Under the pieces are notes generated by a model. The model saw only the letters and a program-made list of their open reading frames with translations, was not told the DNA's origin and made no database searches. The translations under genes and the position numbers were made by a program. From Bacteroidota bacterium (GTDB lineage: Bacteria; Bacteroidota; Ignavibacteria; UBA10030; UBA8401), in assembly GCA_008933835.1 (NCBI GenBank), contig WBUG01000012.1, positions 1 to 60,515 on the forward strand: a DNA stretch of 60,515 bases, given 5' to 3'. Below, one piece after another: positions 45,865-54,683 of this stretch. The first letter of the stretch is position 1; each line of letters begins with the position of its first letter.

Positions 45865-47727
45865 ATGGAACCCTTCTTAACACGCAACTTCCTCATCACG
45901 CTCGTCCTCAATGTGGGGCTCGTCGGCGTGTTCGGTTACCTCCTGACCCGGCGGAACCTGCTGGCATACTTCTCGGGCGGAAAATGGTGGCTCACGTGGC
46001 TCTCCATCGCCGTCATCACGCTGATGGACGAGCTCACCTCCATCTTCTACGCCCCGAGCGAGGCGTACCGCGTCATCGGCACCAACGCCATCGTCTTCAT
46101 CATCGTCACCTCCATCCTCATCCGGTTCATCTCGGAGCGGATGGTGGAGATCGCCGAGATCCTGGAGCATCACAACATCAAAGGAGGAGGGGTCTATTCG
46201 TTCTCGTATCTCGTGCTGGGACCTTCCGTCTCGTTCGTCGCCGTCGCGTCCATCCTCGTCACCTACATCCTCACCGCCAGCATCTCCACCGTGAGCGCAG
46301 TGGAGAACGGCATGGCCTTCATCGAGATGTCCGACAGCGGGAAGTTCGCTCTGCAGATGGGCATCATCTGGTTCGTGGCGATGGTCAACATCCTCGGCAT
46401 CAAAGAGAACGCCAAGCTCACGTTCGGCATCTTCATCGTCGCGGCCCTCGTGCTGATGAACCTCCTCGCTTCCGGTGTCATGCGCATGGACGACCACCAT
46501 TGGAACGTGGTCGGTCAAAGCTTCATGAACGTCGCCGTGGGGCTCGACCAGGGGACGGTCTTCCACTCCTTCTTCTATCTCGTCATCGGTGTCTCCGGGT
46601 GCATCCTGGCGTACTCCGGCATCGAGTCCGTGGTGCAGACCGCCAGTCTCGTGAAGAGCTGGCGGGAGGTGGGGAAGGCGTATCTCTTCCTGGCCCTGAC
46701 GACCGGCATCTTCACCCCCGTGCTGGCGATGGTCGTCCTCTCGTCGGACATCGACGTGATCCGGCATGAGACGGACCTCATCACGCAGTTCGCACGGATC
46801 GTGGGGGGCATCCCGTTCGGGTACATCGTCGGCGTTCTGGCGAGCCTGCTGCTCATGATGGCGGTGAACACCGCCTACATCGCCTCCAGCGAGCTCATCG
46901 AACGCGTGGCGCACCGCTACGGGTTCCACTGGATCCTCAAGACGAACGGACGTCAGTCGCTCTACCGCGTGCACATCGCGAACGCGCTCTTCTATTCGCT
47001 CGTCGTCGTCATCACCTCGGGGAGCCAGAAACAGCTCGCCGAGATGTACGCGCTCGGCCTGCTGGCCAGTTTCGCCATCAACATCGGCAGCCTGCTCATC
47101 TACCGGTACTCGAAAGGGACGCAGGAGAGCCGCGCGTTCAACACCTCGCGCGTGGGTACCCTCGGCATCTTCGTCTTCCTCGTCAGCTGCTTCCTCTTCC
47201 TCGCCGCCACCAAGCCGTACGGCCTGGCCATGTGGTCCACCGCGACCGTCTTCTTCCTGTTCGTGGGACTGCGCGTCGCCTCGAAACGCGCTCCCGAGAT
47301 CAAGGAGATCAAACAGACCGACCAGCCCCTGAACATGATCTTCTACCTGGTGGAGTCCGAGTCCGAAACGGTGAACGTCTACTTCCGGCGTCCCAAGGAG
47401 CACGCGCCGCGCATCGATGACGCGTCGTCGGTGTTCATCAGTCTCTACCATCCGCGGCAGGGGATCCCCGAGAAGGTGGCGCCGAACCACTTCCGGTTCG
47501 CCAATCAGAGCCAGTCCATCTTCCAGGGGATCACGGAGATCCTCTACGCCATCGACTACGAACTGCCGCACAAGAAGATCACGGTCCACCTCGGCTGGCC
47601 GACGTCGTCCTGGATCGACCGCCTCTCCATCGGTGTGATGATCCACGGCATCATGCGGCTCCCCAACCTCTTCCCGCGGTTCGATTTCGTCATCGAATAC
47701 TTCGGGAAGGAGAAGGCGAAGTCCTGA
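45865..47727 (+). CDS. APC-superfamily permease with C-terminal soluble domain
   Basis: A 620-residue inner-membrane transporter. The first ~475 residues contain about 12 hydrophobic helices with APC-type features: GGGVYSFSYLVLGPSVSFVA in the first helix pair, and a segment around AYSGIESVVQTASLVKSW near the middle. The last ~140 residues (from about KEIKQTDQPLNMIFYLVESE) form a soluble alpha/beta-looking domain ending in a short Lys-rich tail. Substrate unknown; amino acid or polyamine transport is typical of the family. The N-terminus has one extra hydrophobic segment. It is tightly linked to queA and ispD (gaps of four and one bases). Confidence 0.82.
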   Translation: MEPFLTRNFLITLVLNVGLVGVFGYLLTRRNLLAYFSGGKWWLTWLSIAVITLMDELTSIFYAPSEAYRVIGTNAIVFIIVTSILIRFISERMVEIAEILEHHNIKGGGVYSFSYLVLGPSVSFVAVASILVTYILTASISTVSAVENGMAFIEMSDSGKFALQMGIIWFVAMVNILGIKENAKLTFGIFIVAALVLMNLLASGVMRMDDHHWNVVGQSFMNVAVGLDQGTVFHSFFYLVIGVSGCILAYSGIESVVQTASLVKSWREVGKAYLFLALTTGIFTPVLAMVVLSSDIDVIRHETDLITQFARIVGGIPFGYIVGVLASLLLMMAVNTAYIASSELIERVAHRYGFHWILKTNGRQSLYRVHIANALFYSLVVVITSGSQKQLAEMYALGLLASFAINIGSLLIYRYSKGTQESRAFNTSRVGTLGIFVFLVSCFLFLAATKPYGLAMWSTATVFFLFVGLRVASKRAPEIKEIKQTDQPLNMIFYLVESESETVNVYFRRPKEHAPRIDDASSVFISLYHPRQGIPEKVAPNHFRFANQSQSIFQGITEILYAIDYELPHKKITVHLGWPTSSWIDRLSIGVMIHGIMRLPNLFPRFDFVIEYFGKEKAKS

Positions 47728-47728
47728 C

Positions 47729-48418
47729 GTGTCCGTCTCCGTCATCATACCGGCCGCCGGTTTCGGCGAGCGGATGGGGGCCGCCATCGGCAAGCAGTTC
47801 CTCCTGCTGGCCGGCAAGCCGATCCTGGTCCACACGCTCGAACGGTTCCAGGCGTGCGGCGCGGTGGACGAGATCATCGTCGCGACCCGGCCCTCCTCCT
47901 TCCCGCTCATCACGGAGTTCGCCTCCGTGTTCGGACTGACGAAGCTCCGTCCGCCGGTGGAGGGAGGGGAGCGGCGGCAGGATTCCGTCGCCAACGCCCT
48001 GCGGCACCTCGCGCCGGAGGCCGACATCGTGGCGGTGCACGACGCCGTCCGACCCTTCGTCCGCCTCAAAGAGATCGAACAGTCCATCGAAACGGCGCGC
48101 TACTTCGGCGCCTCCGTCGTTGCGGTGCGGGCTAAGGACACGATGAAGCTCGCCTCCACGGACGGACGGGTGGAGCGGACGCTGAACCGGGCCTCGCTGT
48201 GGAGCGTGCAGACGCCGCAGACCTTCCGCCGGCAGGTGCTGCTGGACGCGTACGCGTACGCCGCCGCGCACGGCGTCTCGGCCACGGACGACTCGTTCCT
48301 GGCAGAACAGACCGGCCTTTCGCCCATCATCGTCGAGGGGAGCTACGAGAACATCAAGATCACCACGCCGGACGACCTGCTCCTGGCGGAACTGCTCCTG
48401 CAGCGCTTCGTCCCGTGA
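47729..48418 (+). CDS. ispD: 2-C-methyl-D-erythritol 4-phosphate cytidylyltransferase
   Basis: Transfers CMP from CTP to MEP in the non-mevalonate isoprenoid pathway, which supplies bactoprenol and quinone side chains. The 229-residue protein begins at GTG (MSVSVIIPAAGFGERMG), with the CTP-binding loop AAGFGERMG followed by KQFLLLAGKPI, GGERRQDSVANAL, VHDAVRPFV and the end motif NIKITTPDDLLLAE. The start is one base after the permease stop; no alternative start gives the full P-loop. ispF is not adjacent. Confidence 0.96.
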   Translation: MSVSVIIPAAGFGERMGAAIGKQFLLLAGKPILVHTLERFQACGAVDEIIVATRPSSFPLITEFASVFGLTKLRPPVEGGERRQDSVANALRHLAPEADIVAVHDAVRPFVRLKEIEQSIETARYFGASVVAVRAKDTMKLASTDGRVERTLNRASLWSVQTPQTFRRQVLLDAYAYAAAHGVSATDDSFLAEQTGLSPIIVEGSYENIKITTPDDLLLAELLLQRFVP

Positions 48419-48421
48419 CGC

Positions 48422-48450
48422 TTGCTTCTCTGCGGGGGATTTCATTATTT
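48422..48450 (+). promoter_or_regulatory. Weak predicted promoter before plsY
   Basis: TTGCTT and TTATTT are separated by 17 bases inside the AT-richer 74-base gap between ispD and plsY. It could give plsY-gpsA an independent start. Confidence 0.35.
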
Positions 48451-48492
48451 TGCACCCGGACACCGCTCCATCACCACAAGGGGGAATCTGAC

Positions 48493-49173
48493 ATGGAAAA
48501 TCTTCTCCTGGTCGTCCTGCTGAGCTACGTCATCGGCTCGATCCCGACCAGTATCATCGCCACGAAACTCGCCAATGCGGGGGACATCCGCCGCTTCGGC
48601 AGCGGCAACGCCGGAGGGACCAACGTGCTCCGCATGCTCGGCTGGAAAGTGGGCCTGGCGGTCATCCTGTTCGACCTGTTCAAAGGGGTCGTCGCCTCGT
48701 ACTACGTGCCGCAGCTCGTCTGGGACCCGAATCCGCTCCCGTTCAACAACGCCACCCCCTTCTCGGACTACACCGTGGTGCAGATCCTCTGCGGCATCGC
48801 GGCGGTCTTCGGTCACATCTGGACCCTGTTCGCCGGTTTCAAGGGGGGCAAGGGTGTGGCGACCGGGGCCGGCATGATCCTCGGCCTGGCGCCGGTGGAG
48901 TTCGCCGTCGCCATCGTCGTGTTCGCCGTCGTCTTCGCCGCCTGGCGCTACGTCTCGCTCGGCTCCATCGCCGCGGCGCTCGCCATCCCGCTCACCATGT
49001 TCCTGCGCGAGAACGTCTTCCTGGTGGACATCCGCGGCTACCATACGCTCGTCTACTTCGCCATCGGCGTCTCCCTGCTCATCGTCTTCACCCACCGCGA
49101 GAACATCCGGCGGCTGCTGGCGGGCACGGAGAACAAGCTCACCAGCTTCTCGGGCTCGCGGAAGAACCCGTAA
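48493..49173 (+). CDS. plsY: Glycerol-3-phosphate acyltransferase PlsY
   Basis: Inner-membrane acyl-phosphate-dependent enzyme making lysophosphatidic acid, the first step in phospholipid synthesis. The 226-residue, roughly five-helix protein has the three conserved loops: RRFGSGNAGGTNVLR, GHIWTLFAGFKGGKGVATG, and HRENIRRLLAGTENKL. The ATG is chosen because GGGGGAAT precedes it and the protein begins MENLLLVVLLSYVIGSIPTS, the classic PlsY start. gpsA, whose product is its substrate, follows 24 bases downstream. Confidence 0.96.
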   Translation: MENLLLVVLLSYVIGSIPTSIIATKLANAGDIRRFGSGNAGGTNVLRMLGWKVGLAVILFDLFKGVVASYYVPQLVWDPNPLPFNNATPFSDYTVVQILCGIAAVFGHIWTLFAGFKGGKGVATGAGMILGLAPVEFAVAIVVFAVVFAAWRYVSLGSIAAALAIPLTMFLRENVFLVDIRGYHTLVYFAIGVSLLIVFTHRENIRRLLAGTENKLTSFSGSRKNP

Positions 49174-49197
49174 CACCATCATCCAAAGGCGGTCCGT

Positions 49198-50196
49198 ATG
49201 CGCATCTCTGTTCTGGGGGCCGGAAGCTGGGGAACGACGCTCGCCATCGTACTGTGCGAGAACTTCCGGGACGTCACCCTGTGGAGCTACCGGGCGGACC
49301 AGGCGGAGGAGATGCGCGCCCGGCGCACCAATCAGGACTACCTGCCCGGGGTCGTCCTCCCGTCCCATCTCAAGATCTCCCACGACATCCACGAGGCCGC
49401 CTGGCGGCGCGACGTCATCGTCGCCGCGGTCCCGTCGCAGTTCCTCCGGAACATCCTCAAGGACATCGCCCAGTTCGACCTCAGCGACACCATCATCGTC
49501 AATGTCGCCAAGGGGATCGAGAACTCGTCGCTCATGACCATGTCCGAGGTGATGCTCGACGTCCTCGAGCATGAGAAGCGCTCCAACATCGCCATCCTGT
49601 CCGGACCGAGCCACGCCGAGGAGGTGGTGAAGCGGATCCCCACCGCCGTCGTCTCCGCCTCGTTCTCCGGCCGCACCGCCAAGCTCGTCGCCAACATCTT
49701 CAGCACCAAGTTCTTCCGGGTCTACGTGTCGGACGACATCCGCGGCGTGGAGCTCGGCGGCGCGCTGAAGAACGTCATCGCCATCGGCGCGGGAGTGGTG
49801 GACGGCGCCGGCTTCGGCGACAACACCAAGGCCGCCATCATCACCCGCGGTATCGCGGAGATGACCCGGCTCGGTGACCGCATGGGGGCGCTGCCCCGCA
49901 CGTTCAGCGGGCTCTCGGGCGTGGGGGACCTCATCGTCACCTGCATGAGCCGACACAGCCGCAACCGCCACGTGGGCGAGCAGCTCGGCAAAGGACGCGC
50001 GCTGAAGGAGATCCTGGACGAGATGGTGATGATCGCCGAAGGCGTGGCCACCTGCAAGTCCGCCGTGGACCTCGCCCGCCGTCACGGCACCGAGATGGCC
50101 ATCTTCCAGGAGGTGTACAACATCATGTACGAAGGGAAGGACCCGCACCGCGCCACCGAAGACCTGATGACACGCAGCATCAAGGGAGAGCATTGA
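49198..50196 (+). CDS. gpsA: Glycerol-3-phosphate dehydrogenase [NAD(P)+]
   Basis: Reduces dihydroxyacetone phosphate to sn-glycerol 3-phosphate, the backbone for PlsY. The 332 residues start MRISVLGAGSWGTTLA with the dinucleotide loop GAGSWG (7-12), and contain LSGPSHAEEV, the catalytic lysine region GGALKNVIAIGAGVVDG, and TRGIAEMTRLGDRMGA. AAAGG lies before the ATG. The plsY-gpsA pairing is common and makes a small phospholipid unit. Confidence 0.97.
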   Translation: MRISVLGAGSWGTTLAIVLCENFRDVTLWSYRADQAEEMRARRTNQDYLPGVVLPSHLKISHDIHEAAWRRDVIVAAVPSQFLRNILKDIAQFDLSDTIIVNVAKGIENSSLMTMSEVMLDVLEHEKRSNIAILSGPSHAEEVVKRIPTAVVSASFSGRTAKLVANIFSTKFFRVYVSDDIRGVELGGALKNVIAIGAGVVDGAGFGDNTKAAIITRGIAEMTRLGDRMGALPRTFSGLSGVGDLIVTCMSRHSRNRHVGEQLGKGRALKEILDEMVMIAEGVATCKSAVDLARRHGTEMAIFQEVYNIMYEGKDPHRATEDLMTRSIKGEH

Positions 50197-50237
50197 CCGC
50201 TCTCCCGTTCTCTCCACACCACAGTCCCCGGAACGCC

Positions 50238-51893
50238 ATGAGAACCGCCGCCGCTCTCTTCCTGCTGCCGCTCCTCCTCTCCGCGCAGCAGTACGCCGAC
50301 ATCATCTTCACCAACGGAAAGGTCTGGACCGTCGACGCCGCGAAGCCCGAAGCGCAGGCGGTCGCCGTCATCGGCGGCCGCATCGCCGCTGTCGGCACCT
50401 CGAAGGAGGTCGCCCGGTACGCCGGGAAGGGGACCGTGACGGTGGACCTGAAGGGACGCCGCATGCTGCCGGGCTTCATCGACAACCATACACATTTCAT
50501 GAGCGGCGGATTCCAGCTGCAGAACGTCGACCTGCGCAGCGCCGCCAGCGAGGAGGCGTTCGCCGACATCATTCGCAAACGGGCCGAGGAGCGCCCCGGA
50601 CGCTGGATCACCGGCGGTGACTGGGACCACGACCTGTGGAAGAGCGGCGCGCTGCCGACGAAGGAGATGGTGGACCGCTACACACCGTCGACGCCGGTGA
50701 TGGTGAACCGGTACGACGGCCACATGGCGCTGGCGAACTCCGTCGCGCTCCGCCTCGCCGGCATCACGAAGGAGACCCCCGATCCGCCCGGCGGCACCAT
50801 CGTGCGGGACCCGAAGACCGGCGAACCGACAGGACTGCTCAAGGACGAGGCGATGTCCCGCGTCTACGCGCAGATCCCCGCCTCCTCCGACGAGGACCTG
50901 CTCGCCGCCGCCCGTCTCGCGCTGGCCGAAGCGCGCCGGAACGGCGTCACCTCCATCCAGGACATGGCCTACTCCAACGGTGAACGGGACGTCACGACGT
51001 ACCTCGAGCTCGACCGGCGCGGCGAACTCACCGCACGGATGAACTGCACCAGCTACATCACCGACTGGCGCCACCTCGCCCGCAGCGGCGTACAGGCGCC
51101 GTTCGGCGGCGAGATGGTCCGGCTCGGCTCCGTGAAGGCGTTCGTCGACGGCTCGCTCGGCTCCTCCACCGCGCTCTTCTTCTGTCCGTACGATTCCGAC
51201 CCCTCCACGCGCGGACTGCCGATGGATGTGGTGACCGACGGCCGGCTGGAACGCTGGCTGACGAGCGCCGATAGCGCCCGGCTCCAGCTCCGTGTGCACG
51301 CCATCGGCGACAGCGCCAACAGCCTGCTGCTCGACATGTTCGAACGCATCCGCGGACGGAACCCGGCGTGGGACCGCCGTTTCCGCATCGAACACGCCCA
51401 GCATATCCACCCGAAGGACTTCGCGCGGTTCCGCGCGCTCGGCGTCATCGCCGCAGTGCAGCCGTACCACGCCATCGACGACGGCCGCTGGGCGGTGAAA
51501 CGCATCGGCGACGAACGCTGCCGCACCACCTATCCCTTCCGTTCGTTCCTCGACAGCGGCGTGGTCATGACCTTCGGCAGCGACTGGACCGTGGCCCCGC
51601 TCTCGCCGCTGCTCGGCATCTATGCCGCGGTCACGCGCCGCACCACGGACGGCGCGAATCCGGGGGGCTGGTATCCGGAACAGCGCATCTCGGTGAAGGA
51701 GGCCGTCCGGTGCTACACGCTCGACGCGGCCTACGGCGCGTTCGAAGAGAAGGAGAAGGGGAGCATCACCGCCGGGAAGCTGGCGGATTTCGTGGTGCTG
51801 GACCGCGACATCCTCTCCGTCGATCCGAACGACATCGAAAAGGCGTCGGTGGCGATGACCGTGCTGGGAGGGAAGATCGTGTACACGAAATGA
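50238..51893 (+). CDS. Exported amidohydrolase family 3 (YtcJ-like) protein
   Basis: Metal-dependent amidohydrolase of about 551 residues with a signal peptide ([17 protein letters not shown]), so it acts in the periplasm. The ATG is chosen because it gives this signal; a TTG overlapping the gpsA stop would add 15 mostly polar residues. Metal-site motifs are [18 protein letters not shown], a His in [16 protein letters not shown], and the Asp in [20 protein letters not shown]. These proteins resemble YtcJ/AepA and N-acyl amino acid or formamide hydrolases; substrate unknown. It ends the plus-strand run and converges on the TonB-like gene. Confidence 0.88.
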   Translation: MRTAAALFLLPLLLSAQQYADIIFTNGKVWTVDAAKPEAQAVAVIGGRIAAVGTSKEVARYAGKGTVTVDLKGRRMLPGFIDNHTHFMSGGFQLQNVDLRSAASEEAFADIIRKRAEERPGRWITGGDWDHDLWKSGALPTKEMVDRYTPSTPVMVNRYDGHMALANSVALRLAGITKETPDPPGGTIVRDPKTGEPTGLLKDEAMSRVYAQIPASSDEDLLAAARLALAEARRNGVTSIQDMAYSNGERDVTTYLELDRRGELTARMNCTSYITDWRHLARSGVQAPFGGEMVRLGSVKAFVDGSLGSSTALFFCPYDSDPSTRGLPMDVVTDGRLERWLTSADSARLQLRVHAIGDSANSLLLDMFERIRGRNPAWDRRFRIEHAQHIHPKDFARFRALGVIAAVQPYHAIDDGRWAVKRIGDERCRTTYPFRSFLDSGVVMTFGSDWTVAPLSPLLGIYAAVTRRTTDGANPGGWYPEQRISVKEAVRCYTLDAAYGAFEEKEKGSITAGKLADFVVLDRDILSVDPNDIEKASVAMTVLGGKIVYTK

Positions 51894-51898
51894 CGGAA

Positions 51899-51927
51899 CG
51901 GTCCCGGAGCGCTCGGCTCCGGGACCG
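51899..51927. terminator. Strong hairpin between convergent genes
   Basis: A perfect 12-bp stem CGGTCCCGGAGC with GCTCCGGGACCG has a five-base loop. It lies between the amidohydrolase stop (+) and the TonB-like stop (-), seven bases from the latter. There is no T run on either side, so it may act as a stabilising or factor-dependent terminator. Confidence 0.5.
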
Positions 51928-51933
51928 GTACCG

Positions 51934-52635
51934 TCAGTGTAACCGGAACCGGAACGGCACCGTCACCCAGACGGCCACCGGACCGTTGTTCATGACCGCC
52001 GGCGTGAAGACCCATTGCCGGGCCGCCGCCAGCGCCGCCTCGTCCAGCATCGGCGACGACGACCGGACCACCACCGCCTGCTTCACTCTCCCTTCCTTCG
52101 TCACCCACATGTTCACATACACCGTCCCTTCGATGCCGGCGCGGCGCGGGATCTCGGGGTAGACCGGGTCCACGCGGTGCACCACCGCGGGCGGCTTCTC
52201 CACCGGAACGAACGCCGGCGGAGGGCCTTCGTCGACGAGGACCGCTTCGTCGGGGATGGAATACGTTCCGGAGGGATCGCCGACTTCGAAGCCGGTCTCC
52301 GACGCGTTCATCTGCTCCTGCGTGGCGATGGTGGCATCGGGTGTGATCTCCGCATCGGGGACCGGCACGGGAACGCCGACCGCAGCATGAGAGGGGAGAC
52401 CGATGCGGGGCAACGGCAACGCTTCGGTGTTCCGGAGGGAGGGGGGCGGCGGAATGAAATCGATGGCGGTGTTCACGAATCGTTTCGGGAAACTGACGTC
52501 GCTTCCGCTCCATATGGCCGAGAGGTGATACCCGGCGGCGGCGAGGATGTGGAGCAGTGCGGCGGTCATCAGTCCGTTGGCGATGTTCCTCGGGTACCGC
52601 AGTCGGAGTTCGTAGGCGGCGGTTCGGGTGTTCAT
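51934..52635 (-). CDS. TonB-like energy-transduction protein
   Basis: A 233-residue inner-membrane protein with the TonB plan: short cytoplasmic N-terminus, one hydrophobic helix (about 20-40), a proline-rich periplasmic stretch (PPPP and PVPVPD segments), and a C-terminal TonB domain (about 155-233). The domain contains VYPEIPRRAGIEGTVYVNMW and the LDEAALAAARQWVFTPA motif. TonB connects inner-membrane ion flow to outer-membrane transporters; no exbB/exbD genes are adjacent. The start is an ATG after GGAGGAG. It lies downstream of the vWA protein gene on the same strand, with a hairpin in the 64-base gap. Confidence 0.87.
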   Translation of the reverse strand: MNTRTAAYELRLRYPRNIANGLMTAALLHILAAAGYHLSAIWSGSDVSFPKRFVNTAIDFIPPPPSLRNTEALPLPRIGLPSHAAVGVPVPVPDAEITPDATIATQEQMNASETGFEVGDPSGTYSIPDEAVLVDEGPPPAFVPVEKPPAVVHRVDPVYPEIPRRAGIEGTVYVNMWVTKEGRVKQAVVVRSSSPMLDEAALAAARQWVFTPAVMNNGPVAVWVTVPFRFRLH

Positions 52636-52664
52636 GGCTCCTCCGTTCGGTGAGGGGTAGAAGA

Positions 52665-52687
52665 CGGACCGGCGCTCTGCCGGTCCG
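52665..52687 (-). terminator. Hairpin between vWA gene and tonB-like gene
   Basis: A perfect nine-bp stem CGGACCGGC with GCCGGTCCG and a five-base loop. On the minus strand it follows the vWA stop, with only a short T-rich tail (TCTTCT), so it may attenuate rather than fully stop transcription into the TonB-like gene. Confidence 0.4.
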
Positions 52688-52699
52688 CATGTCCGCAGG

Positions 52700-54022
52700 T
52701 CACTTCTGTTTTTGTGTCCGGTAGTTCTCGTACTGGATGGACTTCTTGGCGCGCCGCGCATCGTCCTCACGGGCGGAGCGCTGGAACGTGTCCATCTTCC
52801 CCAGCTGGGAACGGACCGCGTCACCGGCCGCTCCCGCCGCCGTTGCGGCCGGAGAGGCGATCATCGCTTCCTTGGCCTCGCCGAGGATGCGGTGCGCCTC
52901 TTCGGTCCGTCCCTCGTCCAGCGCCTGCACCGCCTGCTCCACCTTCTTCGTCGAAACGGCGATGTCCGCCGACGCCTGCACGGTCAGGTCGCGGTTCCGC
53001 TCGACATCGGCGATGTCGCGCGTGTAGCGCACCGACGCCGCGAACGTGGGATACTCGCGGCTGATGGTCCCGGTCTCGTACCGTAGTTCGCCGTTCACGA
53101 GCGTCCGGGTGCCGGTGCCGGGAGGGACCGAGAGCGCCACGGTGAGTTCACGCCGTTCGCCGGAAAGGAGATCGCCGAGCGGGACGATGACCGCGCCCCG
53201 CTCGCGGGAGAACTCGTAGCCGACCACGTCGGTCACGTTCGCGCCGTTCGCGGCGGTGAGCCGCAGCGAGGCGCTCTGCGCCAGCACCGTCGAGAGACGG
53301 TGGAACTCCTTCCCCACGATGGCCGCCATGTCCGTCGGCCGCTCAATGAAGTAGTAGTTGCCGGCACCGCTCTCGGCGAGTCCCATCATCAGGTCCTCGT
53401 TATAATCCAGTCCCACGCCCATCGTCGTGACGGTGATGCCGTGCCGTCGGTGATCCCGCACGATGCGGTCGAGCGCCGCCGGATCGGTGACGCCGACGTT
53501 CGCCAATCCGTCGGAGAGGAGCACCACCCGGTTCACGTGGTCGCGTCGCGCGCTCCGCTGTACCTGTCGGAGCCCCTCCTTCAACCCTCCCCCCAGATTG
53601 GTCGAACCGCGCGGGGCGATGCCGTCCAGGATGCCCCGCAGCGATGCGCGGTCCGTTCCGACCGTGCGGGAGGGACGGAGCACGTCGACGACGTCGTCGT
53701 AGACGACCACCGAGAGGATGTCGCCGGAACGGAGCAGGTCCGTCAGGGAGCGGACCGCGGTGCGGACGTACTCGAACTTCCGCTCATCCCCCATGGAACC
53801 GCTGCGGTCGATGACGATGGCGAGGTTCAGCGGCGAACGCTCGGACGGGACCAGGATGTCCGCGGTCGTCACGGTCACCTGCAGGAACACCGTTCCGCCC
53901 CGTTCGGAGAGGAACGGGTAGTTGAGCCGTCCTTCGAGGGAGACCGCCGGTACCGGACGCTGCGGCGTCATGCCCGAAGCGGCGGCGGCGAAGAGGATCA
54001 GCGCGACGGAGAGCGTTTTCAT
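52700..54022 (-). CDS. Exported von Willebrand factor A domain protein
   Basis: A 440-residue protein with a signal peptide (MKTLSVALILFAAAASG) and a vWA domain (about 65-240) carrying the MIDAS metal site DRSGS (72-76), with TNLGGGL and LLSDGLANVG further on. The C-terminal part (about 250-440) has a beta-rich segment and a charged helical end rich in Ala/Glu/Lys. The start is an ATG after a near-perfect AAAGGAGGT site. Such proteins bind ligands through the metal and are often found in envelope stress clusters. It is divergent from the ECF sigma factor gene, 88 bases apart, suggesting shared regulation. Confidence 0.85.
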   Translation of the reverse strand: MKTLSVALILFAAAASGMTPQRPVPAVSLEGRLNYPFLSERGGTVFLQVTVTTADILVPSERSPLNLAIVIDRSGSMGDERKFEYVRTAVRSLTDLLRSGDILSVVVYDDVVDVLRPSRTVGTDRASLRGILDGIAPRGSTNLGGGLKEGLRQVQRSARRDHVNRVVLLSDGLANVGVTDPAALDRIVRDHRRHGITVTTMGVGLDYNEDLMMGLAESGAGNYYFIERPTDMAAIVGKEFHRLSTVLAQSASLRLTAANGANVTDVVGYEFSRERGAVIVPLGDLLSGERRELTVALSVPPGTGTRTLVNGELRYETGTISREYPTFAASVRYTRDIADVERNRDLTVQASADIAVSTKKVEQAVQALDEGRTEEAHRILGEAKEAMIASPAATAAGAAGDAVRSQLGKMDTFQRSAREDDARRAKKSIQYENYRTQKQK

Positions 54023-54110
54023 GGGACCTCCTTTGGAATTTGTGGAATTGAATGAGTACTTTGGAGCGTTCACCTTCTGTCCGTTAATGACATTCATGTC
54101 TGAAAGGTAA

Positions 54111-54683
54111 ATGGCCGCCCGCCTCTTTTTCCTCACCCCCGACGCCGAGATCCTCGACCTGATCCGCTCCGGGGATGAAGAAGGGCTGGTGATGCTGTAC
54201 TCCGCGAACGAACGGATGGTGCGCGTCTTTGTGACGAACAACTCCGGCACGCCGGACGACGCGGAGGACCTGCTGCAGGAGGCGGTCATCATCCTGTGGG
54301 AACGGGTGCGGGCGGGAACGTTCGAACGGAACGCGAAGCTCTCCACCTTCATCTACGCCACGGTGCGGAATCTATGGCGCGCGAGGCTGCGCGGGATGAA
54401 ACGGGAAGTACCGGCGGACCTGGCGGAGCGCGACGACGCGTCGGACGAACCCTCTCCCGCCGACGCGCTCGCGGGGAGCGAAATGGCCGCCGCCGTCGCG
54501 GCCGCACTGGACCGGCTCGGGGAACCGTGCCGTACGTTGCTGCTCCTCTATTATTGGGAGGAGCGCAGCATGGAGGAGATCGCCGCGCAGCTGAAGTTCG
54601 CCAACGCCGACACCGCCAAATCGAAGAAGTACCAATGCAAGAAAGCGCTGGAACGCATCCTCACCGATGAACGGATCATCTAA
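54111..54683 (+). CDS. ECF-type RNA polymerase sigma factor
   Basis: A 190-residue group 4 sigma factor. Region 2 includes DAEDLLQEAVIILWERVRAG and ATVRNLWRARLRG; region 4 contains EERSMEEIAAQLKFANADTA followed by KSKKYQCKKALERIL. The N-A-D-T-A-K-S-K-K-Y-Q-C-K-K pattern is typical of Bacteroidota sigma factors and is one of the better lineage clues in this window. The start ATG follows GAAAGG. It overlaps the anti-sigma factor gene by 17 bases and diverges from the vWA protein gene; autoregulation from the shared 88-base region is likely. Confidence 0.93.
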   Translation: MAARLFFLTPDAEILDLIRSGDEEGLVMLYSANERMVRVFVTNNSGTPDDAEDLLQEAVIILWERVRAGTFERNAKLSTFIYATVRNLWRARLRGMKREVPADLAERDDASDEPSPADALAGSEMAAAVAAALDRLGEPCRTLLLLYYWEERSMEEIAAQLKFANADTAKSKKYQCKKALERILTDERII

